NCBI RefSeq assembly: GCF_000816245.1
Contig: NZ_CP007769.1
Location: 60,464 to 124,463, forward strand
Direction of reading: 5' to 3'
Length of the DNA stretch: 64,000 nucleotides
DNA from: Campylobacter sp. RM16704
Lineage (GTDB): Bacteria > Campylobacterota > Campylobacteria > Campylobacterales > Campylobacteraceae
How positions within the stretch are numbered: position 1 is the first letter of the stretch; each line of letters starts with the position of its first letter. Positions 18,362-28,773 of this stretch are shown here, in pieces. The notes under the pieces are model-generated. The model had not been told where the DNA came from. It worked only from the letters and a program-made list of their open reading frames with translations, and did no database searches. The position numbers were made by a program, and so were the translations under genes.

Positions 18362-18754
18362 ATGGCAAAAAGAAAAGTAGTTAAGAAAAAAGTAGCTAAA
18401 AAAAATATAGCTAAAGGTATAGTTTATATCAGTGCAACATTTAACAATACTATGGTTACTATAACTGATGAAATGGGAAATGCTATAGCATGGAGTAGTG
18501 CTGGTGGCTTAGGATTCAAAGGCTCTAAAAAATCAACTCCTTATGCGGCTCAACAAGCAGTAGAAGATGCCTTAAATAAAGCAAAAGAGCATGGTATTAA
18601 AGAAGTAGGCATAAAAGTACAAGGACCAGGAAGTGGTCGTGAGACAGCGGTTAAGAGTGTAGGTGCTATGGAAGGTATTAAAGTAACTTTCTTAAAAGAT
18701 ATAACTCCATTAGCTCATAATGGTTGTAGACCACCAAAACGTCGTCGTGTCTAA
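18362..18754 (+). CDS. rpsK: 30S ribosomal protein S11
   Basis: The 130-residue protein has a lysine-rich N-terminus followed by [20 protein letters not shown]. It carries the signature [13 protein letters not shown] and the [18 protein letters not shown] ending. S11 forms part of the mRNA exit platform. It starts behind AAGGATAGAAA, 9 bases after rpsM. Confidence 0.97.
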   Translation: MAKRKVVKKKVAKKNIAKGIVYISATFNNTMVTITDEMGNAIAWSSAGGLGFKGSKKSTPYAAQQAVEDALNKAKEHGIKEVGIKVQGPGSGRETAVKSVGAMEGIKVTFLKDITPLAHNGCRPPKRRRV

Positions 18755-18784
18755 GAATAAGATATAAGATTTAGGAGAATTACA

Positions 18785-19411
18785 ATGGCAAGATATAGAG
18801 GACCAGTAGAGAAATTAGAAAGACGACTTGGCGTAAGTTTGGCAATGAAAGGCGAAAGAAGATTAGCAGGTAAAAGTGCTTTAGATAAACGCCCTTATGC
18901 ACCAGGTCAACATGGACAAAGAAAAGCAAAAATTAGTGAATATGGACTTCAATTAAGAGAAAAACAAAAAGCTAAATTTATGTATGGAGTTAGCGAAAAA
19001 CAATTTAGAAGATTGTTTGCTGAGGCTGCAAGAAAAGATGGCAACACAGGTGCACTTTTAATTCAGCTTTTAGAGCAAAGACTAGATAATGTTGTCTATA
19101 GAATGGGATTTGCTACAACACGCCGTTTTGCAAGACAACTTGTAACACATGGTCATATTTTAGTAAATGGAAAAAGAGTTGATATTCCTAGTTATAGAGT
19201 AGAAGCAGGCCAAAAAATTGAGGTAATTGAAAAAAGTAAAAATAATCCTCAAATTTCAAGAGCAATCGAACTTACTGCTCAAACTGGTATAGTTGCTTGG
19301 GTTGATGTAGAAAAAGACAAGAGATTTGGAATTTTTACAAGAAAACCTGAAAGAGAAGAGGTTATCATTCCAGTTGAGGAAAGATATATCGTTGAGTTGT
19401 ACTCTAAATAA
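18785..19411 (+). CDS. rpsD: 30S ribosomal protein S4
   Basis: The 208-residue protein starts [19 protein letters not shown]. It carries the S4 RNA-binding domain in [20 protein letters not shown]. No N-terminal zinc cysteines are present, so this is the zinc-free form. S4 is an early 16S rRNA binder. In E. coli it represses the alpha operon through a leader pseudoknot, which makes the leader upstream of rpmJ relevant. Confidence 0.97.
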
Positions 19412-19425
19412 TAAAGGTTTATGAT

Positions 19426-20439
19426 ATGAGACATATTACAACTTCTGCTTATACGCCGACAGAGTTTAGTATTGAAAATATCAGTGATACAGTAGCAAAA
19501 GTAAGTGCATGGCCTTTTGAAATTGGTTATGCTATTACTTTGGCGCATCCTTTGCGTCGTTTGCTTTATTCAAGCACAGTTGGTTTTGCTCCTACTGGAG
19601 TAAAAATCAAAGGTGTTGCGCATGAATTTGATAGTATGCGTGGTATGCTTGAAGATGTTGCATTGTTTATTATCAATCTAAAAAAATTAAGATTTAAACT
19701 AAAAACAGATTCTGATAAAGAGATTGTTACATTTAATTTTAAAGGACCAAAAGAAATTTGCGGAAAAGACTTAAACAATGAAGTTGTTGAGGTTGTGAAT
19801 GTAGATAGCTACCTTACAACTATTAACGAAGATGCAGATTTAGAATTTACTTTGATTATAGAAAAAGGTATTGGCTATGTTCCTTCTGAAGAAATTCAAA
19901 ATTTCTTAGATCCTGATTTTATAGCACTTGATGCGTTTTTTACACCAGTAAAGCATGCAGTTTATGATATAGAAAAGGTGCTTTTTGAAGATAATCCAGA
20001 TTATGAAAAAGTTGTTTTTACAATTACAACTGATGGACAAATTTCACCAAGCGATGCTTTTAAAAATGCTTTAGAGGCAATGTATAAACAATTATCGGTT
20101 TTTGATAAAATAACTAGCGCACAAAGTATTACAAGAAATCAAACACCGAGCAATGAAGTAGAGCATGTAAAATTACTTCAAAATATAACCGAATTAAATT
20201 TAAGTGCAAGAAGCTTTAATTGTTTAGAAAAAGCAAATGTAACTTATATAGGTGAGCTTGCTTTAATGAGTATAAGTGAGCTTGCAGATTTGAAAAATCT
20301 AGGAAAAAAATCATTAGATGAAATTAAAAGTGTAATGGAATCTATAGGATTTCCTATGGGTGGTTCAAAACTCAATGATAGTGCAAAAGAAACGCTAAAG
20401 AAAAAAATTATAGAATTAAAAGCACAAAATGAAGGATAA
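19426..20439 (+). CDS. rpoA: RNA polymerase alpha subunit
   Basis: The 337-residue protein has an N-terminal dimerisation domain with the [19 protein letters not shown] motif. A C-terminal domain from about residue 245 contains [15 protein letters not shown] and [16 protein letters not shown], which bind UP-element DNA and regulators. Its first ATG lies 14 bases after the S4 stop. Position between rpsD and rplQ is standard. Confidence 0.97.
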   Translation: MRHITTSAYTPTEFSIENISDTVAKVSAWPFEIGYAITLAHPLRRLLYSSTVGFAPTGVKIKGVAHEFDSMRGMLEDVALFIINLKKLRFKLKTDSDKEIVTFNFKGPKEICGKDLNNEVVEVVNVDSYLTTINEDADLEFTLIIEKGIGYVPSEEIQNFLDPDFIALDAFFTPVKHAVYDIEKVLFEDNPDYEKVVFTITTDGQISPSDAFKNALEAMYKQLSVFDKITSAQSITRNQTPSNEVEHVKLLQNITELNLSARSFNCLEKANVTYIGELALMSISELADLKNLGKKSLDEIKSVMESIGFPMGGSKLNDSAKETLKKKIIELKAQNEG

Positions 20440-20442
20440 TCA

Positions 20443-20796
20443 ATGAGACATAGACATGGATATAGAAAATTAGGTCGCACCTCAACTCATCGTGCTGCCT
20501 TATTAAAAAACCTTACTATTGCTATTATTAAAGCAGGTAAAATAGAAACAACATTGCCTAAAGCAAAAGAATTAAGAGGTTATGTTGAAAGATTAATTAC
20601 TCGTGCAAGAAAAGGCGATTTTAATGCTCATAGAGCAGTATTTGCAAGTTTGCAAGATAAAGAAGCTACGAATAAATTAGTTACTGAAATTGCACCAAAA
20701 TATGCAGATAGAAACGGTGGTTATACAAGAATTATTAAAACTAGAATTCGCCGTGGCGATGCTGCTGAAATGGCTTTCATTGAATTTGTAGCTTAA
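20443..20796 (+). CDS. rplQ: 50S ribosomal protein L17
   Basis: The 117-residue protein starts [20 protein letters not shown], the L17 signature. It ends [20 protein letters not shown] and a short tail. L17 lies near the tunnel exit. It is the last gene of the alpha operon and is followed by a strong terminator. Confidence 0.97.
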   Translation: MRHRHGYRKLGRTSTHRAALLKNLTIAIIKAGKIETTLPKAKELRGYVERLITRARKGDFNAHRAVFASLQDKEATNKLVTEIAPKYADRNGGYTRIIKTRIRRGDAAEMAFIEFVA

Positions 20797-20823
20797 GTTT
20801 TAGCCTTTTTTTAAGGCTAAAAC
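20797..20823 (+). terminator. Terminator after rplQ
   Basis: A perfect 11-bp stem pairs 20797-20807 with 20813-20823 around a five-T loop. CTCTTTTTA follows. It begins directly at the rplQ stop codon and separates the alpha operon from the histidine operon. Confidence 0.85.
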
Positions 20824-20908
20824 CTCTTTTTACTAATTACTCATTATTTTTTGTATTTTTATCTATTTTTTGCTACTATTAATCTTTTAACTACAAAAAA
20901 GGAAAAAA

Positions 20909-21808
20909 ATGCAAGAAAATTCAAGATTACGCATAGCTATACAAAAATCTGGTCGTTTAAGTAAAGACTCTATAGCCTTGCTTGAGTCTATAGGGGTAAA
21001 ACTTCGCATACACGAACAAAGTTTGATTGCATTTTCTACTAATTTACCTATTGATCTACTTAGAGTAAGAGATGATGATATACCAGGATTAATTTTTGAT
21101 GGAGTAGTAGATCTTGGTATAGTTGGAGAAAATGTTTTAGAAGAAAATGAGCTTGAAAGAAAATCAAAAAATGAAAACGCAGATTTTATAATGCTTAAAA
21201 AGCTTGATTTTGGTGGATGTCGTTTATCTTTAGCATTGCCAGAAAAGAGCGAGTATAAAGGTATAGAGAGCTTTAAAAATTTACGCATAGCGACTTCTTA
21301 TCCACAACTTTTAAAGCGTTTTATGGAAGAAAATAATATCCCTTATAAAACTTGTATGTTGACAGGCTCGGTTGAAGTAGCACCAAGTGCAAATTTAGCT
21401 GATGGAATTTGTGATTTAGTTTCAAGTGGTGCTACTTTAAAAGCAAATGGACTTAAAGAAGTTATGGTAATTTATAAATCCAAAGCTTGTATCATTCAAA
21501 GAAAAGAAAGTTTATCTTCACATAAACAAGAATTAATCGATAAATTGCTTATTAGAATTAGTGGTGTTATGCAAGCTAGAGAGTCAAAATACATTATGCT
21601 TCATGCACCGGTTGAAAAATTAGAAAAAATTACAGCTTTATTGCCAGGTGTGGAAAAACCTACAATTTTACCTTTAGAAAATGATAAAGCTAAAGTTGCA
21701 TTGCATATGGTTAGCCAAGAAAATTTATTTTGGGAGACTATGGAAGCTTTAAAAAAAGAAGGTGCAAGTGCGATTTTAGTTTTACCTATTGAAAAAATGC
21801 TTTCTTAA
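20909..21808 (+). CDS. hisG: ATP phosphoribosyltransferase (long form)
   Basis: The 299-residue enzyme catalyses the first step of histidine synthesis, joining ATP and PRPP. Motifs include [15 protein letters not shown] at the start, [15 protein letters not shown] and the PRPP-binding [20 protein letters not shown]. The length and the C-terminal domain from about residue 215 mark the long hexameric form, which is inhibited by histidine and needs no HisZ. It begins behind AAAAAAGGA. It is the first gene of the operon. Confidence 0.96.
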   Translation: MQENSRLRIAIQKSGRLSKDSIALLESIGVKLRIHEQSLIAFSTNLPIDLLRVRDDDIPGLIFDGVVDLGIVGENVLEENELERKSKNENADFIMLKKLDFGGCRLSLALPEKSEYKGIESFKNLRIATSYPQLLKRFMEENNIPYKTCMLTGSVEVAPSANLADGICDLVSSGATLKANGLKEVMVIYKSKACIIQRKESLSSHKQELIDKLLIRISGVMQARESKYIMLHAPVEKLEKITALLPGVEKPTILPLENDKAKVALHMVSQENLFWETMEALKKEGASAILVLPIEKMLS

Positions 21809-21817
21809 GGATGGAAT

Positions 21818-23098
21818 ATGCAAATATTAGATTTTGAAAAACTCAACAAAAATGAACAAGAATTAGCACTCAAACGCCCAGCTATAAGTGCTAATGCACA
21901 AGTTAAAACTATAGTAGAAGACATTGTAGAAGATATTAAGACAAATGGCGATGAAGCATTAAAACAAATGGCATTAAAATTTGATAAAGCAAAGATAAAC
22001 TCTATCAAATTAAGTGATAAAGAACTTGAAAATCTAGCAGAACAAGTTGAAGATGAGTTAAAACAAGCTATCAAAATAGCTTATGATAATATTTATAAAT
22101 TCCATAAAGCACAAGAGAGTAAAACCATAGAGGTGCAAACTTTTGAAGGTGTAACTTGCAAAGTGATAACTAGAGCTATTGAAAATGTAGGACTTTATAT
22201 ACCAGGAGGCTTGGCACCACTTTTTTCAACTGCACTTATGTTAGCTATCCCTGCTAAAATTGCAAAATGTAAATTTATAGCTTTAGCTTCTCCGCCACCT
22301 TTGCACCCTGCCATTGCTTATGTAGCAAGACTTTGTGGGGTTGATGAAGTATATCAAATGGGTGGAGCAGGTGCGATAGCAGCATTAGCTTATGGAACAC
22401 AAAGCGTAAAAAAAGTAGATAAAATTTTTGGGCCAGGAAATGCCTTTGTAACAGAGGCTAAAAAGCAAGTTAATAATCATGGAGTAGCTATTGATATGCA
22501 AGCAGGACCTTCAGAGGTACTTGTTTTGGCAGATGAGTATGCTAATGCTAAATTTATAGCTTCAGATTTGCTTTCACAAGCTGAACATGGAACAGATTCT
22601 CAAGCGATTTTAGTTTGTACAGATGAAAAATTAGCCAAAGAAGTAGATAGTGAAGTTGCTTTACAGCTTGAAAAACTTTCACGCAAAGAAATTGCTACAA
22701 AATCTTTAGAACACTCTAAAATCATTCTTGCAAAAGATATAAAACATGCCATAAGTATTTCAAATGATTATGCACCAGAACATTTGATCATTCACACGCA
22801 AAATCCATCTAGTTTGCTTGAAGATATTATGCATGCAGGTTCTGTGTTTTTAGGTGAGTATTCTCCAGAATCCATGGGAGATTATGCAAGTGGGACTAAT
22901 CATGTATTGCCAACTTATGGTTTTGCAAGGTCATATTCTTCTTTAGGGCTTGCTGATTTTATGAAAAGAATGAGCGTACAAGAGCTTAGTAAAGAAGGTT
23001 TTAAAAAACTTGGACCCATAGTAGAAGTTTTAGCAGCTGCTGAAGGACTTGATGGGCATAAAAATGCTGTGAGCTTAAGATTAGAAAGCTTAAAATGA
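21818..23098 (+). CDS. hisD: Histidinol dehydrogenase
   Basis: The 426-residue enzyme oxidises histidinol to histidine in two NAD-dependent steps. It contains the zinc and substrate signatures [45 protein letters not shown] and the GTNHVLPT motif. The length is typical. It starts 9 bases after hisG and overlaps hisB by 4 bases (ATGA). Confidence 0.97.
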   Translation: MQILDFEKLNKNEQELALKRPAISANAQVKTIVEDIVEDIKTNGDEALKQMALKFDKAKINSIKLSDKELENLAEQVEDELKQAIKIAYDNIYKFHKAQESKTIEVQTFEGVTCKVITRAIENVGLYIPGGLAPLFSTALMLAIPAKIAKCKFIALASPPPLHPAIAYVARLCGVDEVYQMGGAGAIAALAYGTQSVKKVDKIFGPGNAFVTEAKKQVNNHGVAIDMQAGPSEVLVLADEYANAKFIASDLLSQAEHGTDSQAILVCTDEKLAKEVDSEVALQLEKLSRKEIATKSLEHSKIILAKDIKHAISISNDYAPEHLIIHTQNPSSLLEDIMHAGSVFLGEYSPESMGDYASGTNHVLPTYGFARSYSSLGLADFMKRMSVQELSKEGFKKLGPIVEVLAAAEGLDGHKNAVSLRLESLK

Positions 23099-24162
23099 GT
23101 GCAAAAATTTTATTTATAGATAGAGATGGCACACTTATAAATGAGCCAAAAGATGATTTTCAAATTGATTCTTTAGAAAAGCTTGAATTTGAAAAAGGTG
23201 CCATCAACGCACTTTTAAAGCTAAAAAATTTTGGTTTTAAATTTGTCATGGTGAGTAATCAAGATGGCTTAGGTACAAGTTCTTTCCCTAAAGAAAATTT
23301 TGACAAGGCTCATGAGAAAATGCTAAGTGTTTTTCAAAGTTGTGGTATAGAATTTGAAGATATTTTTATATGTCCGCATTTTGAAAATGAAAATTGTGTT
23401 TGCAGGAAGCCAAAAACTGCTATGCTTGAAAACTATACCCAAAACAAACTTTATGATAAAAATAAAAGTTTTGTTATAGGCGATAGGCCTAGTGATATGC
23501 TTTTGGCGAAAAATCTTGGAATTCAAGGTTTAAAATATGACAAAAACGACTTTAATTGGGAGCAAATCACTGATTTTATTTTGCAAAATTATCGTAGTGC
23601 TTGTATAGAGCGTAATACCAAAGAAACTCAAATTCAAGTTAAAATAGCTTTGAATGAAAAAGCAAAAGCTGATATAAAAACAAATATCGCTTTTTTTGAT
23701 CATATGCTAGAGCAAATTGCTACTCATGCAAATGTATCTTTAGAGATAAAATGCAAAGGGGATTTAGAAGTTGATGAGCATCATAGTGTAGAAGATGTAG
23801 CACTTGCTTTGGGTGAGGCTATCAAAATAGCACTAGATCAAAAAATAGGCATTGCAAGATATGGTTTTGTTTTGCCTATGGATGAGTGTTTGGCAAGTTG
23901 TGCGATTGATTTTTGCAATAGACCACATTTAGTTTATAAGGCTAAATTTAAAAAAGAAAAACTTGGAGAGTTAAGCACAGAGATGATAGAGCATTTTTTC
24001 TACTCGCTAAGTTATGCTATGGGGGCAAGTTTGCATTTAAAAGTAAAAGGCAAAAACGATCATCACAAAGCCGAAGGACTTTTTAAAGCTTTTGCAAGAG
24101 CTTTAAAAATGGCTATAAAAATAGAAAATGAAAACCTAGCAAGCTCTAAAGGAATGATATGA
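23095..24162 (+). CDS. hisB: Bifunctional histidinol-phosphatase / imidazoleglycerol-phosphate dehydratase
   Basis: The 355-residue protein fuses two enzymes. Residues 1 to about 160 are a HAD phosphatase with the DRDGTLI nucleophile motif (Asp9/Asp11) and a zinc-binding [14 protein letters not shown] loop. The rest is imidazoleglycerol-phosphate dehydratase with metal histidines in [29 protein letters not shown] and [17 protein letters not shown]. The last 32 bases belong to a 35-bp sequence that recurs exactly at the end of the downstream methylase gene. The stop codon overlaps the next start as ATGA. Confidence 0.95.
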   Translation: MSAKILFIDRDGTLINEPKDDFQIDSLEKLEFEKGAINALLKLKNFGFKFVMVSNQDGLGTSSFPKENFDKAHEKMLSVFQSCGIEFEDIFICPHFENENCVCRKPKTAMLENYTQNKLYDKNKSFVIGDRPSDMLLAKNLGIQGLKYDKNDFNWEQITDFILQNYRSACIERNTKETQIQVKIALNEKAKADIKTNIAFFDHMLEQIATHANVSLEIKCKGDLEVDEHHSVEDVALALGEAIKIALDQKIGIARYGFVLPMDECLASCAIDFCNRPHLVYKAKFKKEKLGELSTEMIEHFFYSLSYAMGASLHLKVKGKNDHHKAEGLFKAFARALKMAIKIENENLASSKGMI

Positions 24163-24165
24163 ATT
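24131..24165 (+). repeat. 35-bp direct repeat, left copy (hisB/restriction-gene junction)
   Basis: These 35 bases are identical to 26010-26044. They encode the last ten residues of HisB (NLASSKGMI plus the preceding base context), the AAAGGA ribosome-binding site, the ATGA stop/start overlap and the first codons of the next gene. The bases on both outer sides differ between copies. The two copies bracket the restriction-modification pair, as expected for a long target duplication. Confidence 0.95.
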
Positions 24166-24959
24166 ATCAAAATTTTAAAAATAAACTTGATGCTAGAATT
24201 TTTGGCGAAGACTTAAATTATGAAATTTTACTTACGGTACTTAATAATCCTAAACGATATATAGGTTTATTTAGAATTACAAACGCTAAAACAAAATTAA
24301 TTCAAAATATAACTCAAAGTTGTGAAATTAAATTTGGTGATTTTATAGAAGAGATTTTAAATGAATATATTATCGAAATGGGATATGAAATACTCAATAA
24401 AAATATAGGGGTTGATGAAAAAAATAACAAACTTAATGCCGATCAGGTTTTTAAAGATAATGATAATATTTATCTTATTGAACAAAAAATTAGAGATGAT
24501 CATGATAGCACAAAAAAACGAGGACAATATGCAAATTTAATTAAAAAAATCAAAACATTAAAACAAAAATTTCCTAATTACCATATTGTTGCTTGTATGT
24601 GGTTTAGTGATGATAGTCTAAAGAAAAATAAAAAATTCTATGAAGAACAAATTTGTAATAATACAGATGAGAAAGTTAATATTTTTATCTTTTACGGAAA
24701 AGAATTATTTATAAACCTTTTCCAAAGAATAGATATTTATAATGAACTTATTTCACATCTTAAGAAAAATAAAGAAGAAAGAAGTAAAGATATTTTGAGC
24801 GTTCCAGATTTTGATACAAGCGAAGAAATAAAAATTGCCCTTTTAAAAACTAAAGAAAATTATCCAAAATTAATAAAAAAGTTATTATCTAGTAAAGAGG
24901 AATTTGTAGAGCTTAGAAAAGAGCTTTTTCCTACAGGTAAAAATTTAGAAGGTTTATAA
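24159..24959 (+). CDS. Putative type II restriction endonuclease, PD-(D/E)XK type
   Basis: The 266-residue protein matches no gene normally found in a his operon. Its middle has Asp95 followed by Glu108-x-Lys110 (NADQVF then YLIEQK), the spacing of a PD-(D/E)XK nuclease active site. The N- and C-terminal parts are lysine-rich helices. The adenine methylase gene follows after 2 bases. That methylase is CcrM/HinfI-like, so this enzyme probably cuts GANTC; the specificity is inferred only from the partner. It overlaps hisB by 4 bases and uses the duplicated HisB-end ribosome-binding site. Confidence 0.72.
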   Translation: MNYQNFKNKLDARIFGEDLNYEILLTVLNNPKRYIGLFRITNAKTKLIQNITQSCEIKFGDFIEEILNEYIIEMGYEILNKNIGVDEKNNKLNADQVFKDNDNIYLIEQKIRDDHDSTKKRGQYANLIKKIKTLKQKFPNYHIVACMWFSDDSLKKNKKFYEEQICNNTDEKVNIFIFYGKELFINLFQRIDIYNELISHLKKNKEERSKDILSVPDFDTSEEIKIALLKTKENYPKLIKKLLSSKEEFVELRKELFPTGKNLEGL

Positions 24960-24961
24960 TA

Positions 24962-26041
24962 ATGCAAAAAGATATTATTTTACAAGGTGATTGCTTAGAA
25001 ATTTTAAAAACTATTCCAGATAAAAGTATTGATTTAGTTTTTGCAGATCCACCTTATTTTATGCAAACACAAGGCGAACTTTTAAGAACGAATGGTGAAA
25101 TTTTTAGTGGTGTAAATGATGATTGGGATAAATTTGAATCTTTAAAAGCTTATGATGAATTTTGTGAAATTTGGCTCAGCGAGTGTAGAAGAATTTTAAA
25201 AGATGATGCAAGTATTTGGGTTATAGGTTCTTTTCAAAATATTTTTAGACTAGGCTATATAATGCAAAATTTAGGTTTTTGGATTTTAAACGATATTATT
25301 TGGAACAAATCAAACCCTGTTCCAAATTTTAAAGGAACAAGATTTTGTAATTCCCATGAAACTCTTATTTGGTGTTCTAAATCTAAAAATTCAAAATATA
25401 CTTTTAATTATAAAACTATGAAATTTTTAAATAACAATAAACAAGAAAAATCAGTGTGGAATATAGGAATTTGCATAGGAAACGAAAGATTGAAAGGAAT
25501 TGATGGCAAAAAAATTCATTCTACCCAAAAACCTGAAATTTTACTTGAAAAAATTATTCTTTCAAGTACAAAAAAAGGAGATCTAATTTTAGACCCTTTT
25601 TTTGGAACAGGAACTACAGGAGCTATGGCTAAAAAATTAGGAAGATATTATATAGGGATAGAGCAAGAGAAAATTTATACTAAAATAGCAGAATCTAGGA
25701 TTAGACAAATAAACACAATTGATAATGAAATCACTAGAAATGAATTGGAAATAAAACCTCCAAGGGTAAGTTTAGAGGAGCTTATAAATACTGGATTTTT
25801 AAATAAAAATGAAAAATTTTATGATAAAAATAAAAATTATATTTGTTATCTAGCAAATGAAAATAAAGTAAGTGATGGAAATGAAATTTTAAGCATACAT
25901 AAAATGGCAGCAAAATATTTAAACAAAGAAAATCATAATGGATGGAGTTATTTTTATATCTTTAAAGATAAAAAATTTATAAGCATTGATTCTTTAAGAT
26001 ATGAATATCAAAACCTAGCAAGCTCTAAAGGAATGATATGA
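24962..26041 (+). CDS. DNA adenine-N6 methyltransferase, CcrM/HinfI-like (beta class)
   Basis: The 359-residue enzyme has the catalytic motif ADPPY (Asp29-Tyr32) before the SAM-binding DPFFGTGTTG (211-220), the beta-class order. The C-terminal region from about 262 to 345 resembles the extra domain of CcrM and M.HinfI, with PPRVSLEELINTGFL, SIHKMAAKYL, NGWSYFYIF and IDSLR. Those enzymes methylate GANTC. The final residues NLASSKGMI are identical to the end of HisB because the reading frame runs into the duplicated 35-bp repeat. It probably protects DNA from the adjacent endonuclease. Confidence 0.88.
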   Translation: MQKDIILQGDCLEILKTIPDKSIDLVFADPPYFMQTQGELLRTNGEIFSGVNDDWDKFESLKAYDEFCEIWLSECRRILKDDASIWVIGSFQNIFRLGYIMQNLGFWILNDIIWNKSNPVPNFKGTRFCNSHETLIWCSKSKNSKYTFNYKTMKFLNNNKQEKSVWNIGICIGNERLKGIDGKKIHSTQKPEILLEKIILSSTKKGDLILDPFFGTGTTGAMAKKLGRYYIGIEQEKIYTKIAESRIRQINTIDNEITRNELEIKPPRVSLEELINTGFLNKNEKFYDKNKNYICYLANENKVSDGNEILSIHKMAAKYLNKENHNGWSYFYIFKDKKFISIDSLRYEYQNLASSKGMI

Positions 26042-26044
26042 ATT
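26010..26044 (+). repeat. 35-bp direct repeat, right copy (methylase/hisH junction)
   Basis: Exact second copy of 24131-24165. It supplies the methylase gene with its last codons and stop, and hisH with its ribosome-binding site and ATGA start overlap. An intact hisB/hisH junction could therefore be restored by deleting one copy and the 1,879-base unit between equivalent points. Confidence 0.95.
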
Positions 26045-26619
26045 TAGCCATTATAGATACAGGTTGTGCGAATTTAGCTTCTTTGAAATTTGCACTTTTG
26101 CGTTTAGGGCAAAAGAGTATTATAACTCATGATTTAAAAGAACTCTCACATGCAGATAAGCTTTTACTTCCTGGTGTTGGCACAGCAGCTAAAGCAATGG
26201 CTAATCTAAAAGCACTTAGTTTAGAAAGTTTTATCCAAACTACTACAAAACCACTTTTAGGAATTTGTCTTGGTATGCAAATTTTAGGTGAATTTTCAGA
26301 AGAGCTACACCAAAAAACACTCGGTATTATGCCTTTTAAAACACAAAAATTTCAAGAAAAAACAAATTTTACTTTCCCGCATATGGGATGGAATCAAGTA
26401 TCAAGCACACATGAGCTTTTTAAAGGTTTAAATGGAGCTTATTTTTATTTTGTGCATAGTTATTGTGTAGGTTTAAATGAATACACCATCGCAGAGTGTG
26501 AATACTCTACTAAATTTAGTGCAAGTTTAAATAAAGACAATTTCTATGGCGTGCAGTTTCACCCAGAAAGAAGTGGCGAAGCAGGTGAAGTGCTATTAAA
26601 AAATTTCATAAATATGTAG
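26038..26619 (+). CDS. hisH: Imidazole glycerol phosphate synthase, glutaminase subunit HisH
   Basis: The 193-residue class I amidotransferase subunit supplies ammonia from glutamine to HisF. The catalytic cysteine is Cys77 in GICLGMQILG, and His175/Glu177 lie in VQFHPERSG. The oxyanion motif LPGVGTA is near residue 45. Its start overlaps the methylase stop as ATGA, so its translation is now coupled to the inserted methylase gene instead of hisB. Confidence 0.96.
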   Translation: MNLAIIDTGCANLASLKFALLRLGQKSIITHDLKELSHADKLLLPGVGTAAKAMANLKALSLESFIQTTTKPLLGICLGMQILGEFSEELHQKTLGIMPFKTQKFQEKTNFTFPHMGWNQVSSTHELFKGLNGAYFYFVHSYCVGLNEYTIAECEYSTKFSASLNKDNFYGVQFHPERSGEAGEVLLKNFINM

Positions 26620-26625
26620 GTAAAA

Positions 26626-27360
26626 ATGCAAACTCAAATAATTCCAGCATTAGACTTAATCAATGGCAAGGTAGTAAGGCTTTATAAAGGTGATTATGCC
26701 AAAAAGCAAGAATACAGCTTTGATCCTTTGGCTAAATTTCAAGAGTATGAAGCACAAGGCATATCATGGCTTCATTTGGTGGATTTAAGCGGTGCAAAAG
26801 ATCCTAGCAAAAGACAACTTAAACTTATAGAAAATCTAGCTTCTAAGATTAAAGTAAATTTACAAGTAGGCGGAGGCATACGCACTAAAGATGAGATTAA
26901 AGCTTTGTTTGATAGTGGAGTTAAACGCGTGGTTATAGGCTCTTTAGCAGTTAAAAATAAAGCCTTTACACAAGAACTTTTGAGTGAATTTGGCGTAGAA
27001 AATATAGTATTAGCGCTTGATAGTGTTTGTGTTAAAGATGAGTTTTTTGTAGCTACTGATGCGTGGAGTAAAACAAGCGATGAGAGTTTGTTTGAGCTTT
27101 TAAATTTCTATAAAAATATAAAACATATTTTATGCACTGATATTTCCAAAGATGGCACGATGAGTGGAGCAAATATCACTTTATACAAAGCTTTGCATGA
27201 AAAATTCCCACATTTACAAACCCAAGCAAGTGGAGGTGTGGCAAGCTTAGAAGATTTTAAAAAGTTAAATGGCATAGTAAGCGGTATCATCGTGGGTAAA
27301 GCCTTACTTGATGGAAAATTTAGCATTAAGGAGGCTCAAAAATGCTTGCAAAACGCATAA
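26626..27360 (+). CDS. hisA: Phosphoribosylformimino-5-aminoimidazole carboxamide ribotide isomerase HisA
   Basis: The 244-residue TIM-barrel isomerase starts [20 protein letters not shown] with the catalytic aspartate at residue 10. It repeats the half-barrel phosphate-binding motifs LQVGGGIRT and [12 protein letters not shown]. It catalyses the Amadori rearrangement of ProFAR. It starts 6 bases after hisH and overlaps hisF by 19 bases. Confidence 0.96.
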   Translation: MQTQIIPALDLINGKVVRLYKGDYAKKQEYSFDPLAKFQEYEAQGISWLHLVDLSGAKDPSKRQLKLIENLASKIKVNLQVGGGIRTKDEIKALFDSGVKRVVIGSLAVKNKAFTQELLSEFGVENIVLALDSVCVKDEFFVATDAWSKTSDESLFELLNFYKNIKHILCTDISKDGTMSGANITLYKALHEKFPHLQTQASGGVASLEDFKKLNGIVSGIIVGKALLDGKFSIKEAQKCLQNA

Positions 27361-28109
27361 TAGCGTGTTTAGATGTAAAAGATGGCAGAGTTGTAAAAGG
27401 GGTGCAGTTTAAAAACCACCAAGATATGGGCGATATCATAGAGCTTGCTAAGTTTTACTCGCAAAATGGCATTGATGAGCTTGTATTTTACGACATAACA
27501 GCTTCGGCTAAGAATGAGCGTGTAGATAGAGCGTGGGTAAGCAAGGTCGCACAAAATATCTCCATACCATTTTGTGTAGCAGGTGGTATAAAAAGTGAAG
27601 ATGATGCAAAAGAGCTTTTAGCAAATGGAGCGGATAAAATTTCTATCAATTCCCCTGCTTTAAATGAACCTGATTTAATCTCACGCCTTGCAAAAAGCTT
27701 TGGGGTGCAGTGCGTGGTAGTAGGTATAGATACCTTTAAAGATGAAAATGGCAATCTTTTAGTCTATAAATACACCGGAGATGAGAGCAAATCTCATCAT
27801 AGTGGTAAAAAAACACTAGAGTGGGTAAAGCAAGTATGTGAGCTAGGAGCAGGTGAAATCGTGCTAAATATGATGAATCAAGATGGCATGAGAAAGGGCT
27901 ATGATTTAGATCAACTTGCTAAGGTTAGAAAAATTTGCCCTGTGCCTTTAGTGGCAAGTGGTGGAGCAGGGGCTAAAGAGCATTTTTTAGACGCTTTTAA
28001 ACTCGGAGTAGATGGAGCTTTGGCAGCTTCGATTTTTCATAAAAAACTTATAGATTTAAAAGAATTAAAACTTTTTTTAAAAGATCAAGGCATACAAATT
28101 CGCATTTAA
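27342..28109 (+). CDS. hisF: Imidazole glycerol phosphate synthase, cyclase subunit HisF
   Basis: The 255-residue TIM-barrel partner of HisH starts [19 protein letters not shown] with the catalytic Asp11. The second catalytic aspartate lies in [11 protein letters not shown]. Phosphate-binding loops are [13 protein letters not shown] and [13 protein letters not shown]. It closes the imidazole ring and releases AICAR to purine synthesis. Overlap with hisA suggests coupled translation. Confidence 0.97.
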   Translation: MLAKRIIACLDVKDGRVVKGVQFKNHQDMGDIIELAKFYSQNGIDELVFYDITASAKNERVDRAWVSKVAQNISIPFCVAGGIKSEDDAKELLANGADKISINSPALNEPDLISRLAKSFGVQCVVVGIDTFKDENGNLLVYKYTGDESKSHHSGKKTLEWVKQVCELGAGEIVLNMMNQDGMRKGYDLDQLAKVRKICPVPLVASGGAGAKEHFLDAFKLGVDGALAASIFHKKLIDLKELKLFLKDQGIQIRI

Positions 28110-28119
28110 AAGGAAAGCT

Positions 28120-28746
28120 ATGAAGATAAATGAAGAAGAATTTATAAAAAGCATAAATTGGCAAAAGGTAGCAAATTTAGTCCCTGTTATAGTGCAAGAT
28201 TTTCAAACTTGTGAAGTTTTAATGCAAGGTTTTATGAACGAACAAGCCTTAAGGGAAAGTTTCAAACACCAAAAGGTAGTATTTTACTCCCGCACTAAAG
28301 AGCGTTTGTGGATGAAGGGCGAAGAAAGTGGGAATTTTTTAAATATCGTAGATTTAGGGCTTGATTGTGATAAAGATTGTATTTTAGTTTTGGTTAAACC
28401 AAGCGGAGCTACTTGCCATAGTGGTGATATTTCTTGTTTTGAGCAAATTTCTAAAAGAGCTGATTTTGTATTTTTATCACGCCTTGAAAAACTCATATAC
28501 TCAAGGAAAAATTCTACCCCAAATTCTTCTTATACGGCTGAACTTTTTTCAAAAGGCACCAAACGCATAGCACAAAAAGTAGGCGAAGAAGGCGTAGAAA
28601 CAGCCTTAGCAGCTACAGCAAAAGACAAAGATGAGCTTATAAACGAAGCAGCGGATTTGCTTTATCATTTAGATGTTTTACTTGCTGATGCGAATTTGAG
28701 TTTAAATGATGTGATTGCAAAATTAAAAGAAAGAAATAAAAATTAA
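28120..28746 (+). CDS. hisI: Bifunctional phosphoribosyl-AMP cyclohydrolase / phosphoribosyl-ATP pyrophosphatase
   Basis: The 208-residue protein joins HisI and HisE activities (hisIE). The N-terminal cyclohydrolase has FYSRTKERLWMKGEESGN and the zinc/magnesium motif DLGLDCDKDCILV. The C-terminal pyrophosphatase has VGEEGVETALAA and the DELINEAADLLYHL helix. It is the last gene of the his operon. Its stop codon lies inside a hairpin linked to the 34-bp inverted repeat. Confidence 0.96.
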   Translation: MKINEEEFIKSINWQKVANLVPVIVQDFQTCEVLMQGFMNEQALRESFKHQKVVFYSRTKERLWMKGEESGNFLNIVDLGLDCDKDCILVLVKPSGATCHSGDISCFEQISKRADFVFLSRLEKLIYSRKNSTPNSSYTAELFSKGTKRIAQKVGEEGVETALAATAKDKDELINEAADLLYHLDVLLADANLSLNDVIAKLKERNKN

Positions 28747-28768
28747 GTGCAAGAAACCCTGCACTTAA
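28743..28768 (+). terminator. Hairpin at the end of the his operon
   Basis: A perfect 9-bp stem (28743-28751 with 28760-28768) encloses the hisI stop codon. The stem sequence TTAAGTGC/GCACTTAA is shared with the hairpin at 33175-33198, next to the other inverted-repeat copy. No good T-run follows directly, though ATATTTTT comes 10 bases later. Confidence 0.6.
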
Positions 28769-28773
28769 CCAAA

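Noticed and set aside
24131..26044. Direct repeats as attL/attR of an integrated phage or genomic island.
   Set aside because: No integrase, tRNA site or mobility gene lies within or next to the two-gene unit; a long target duplication explains the repeats more simply.
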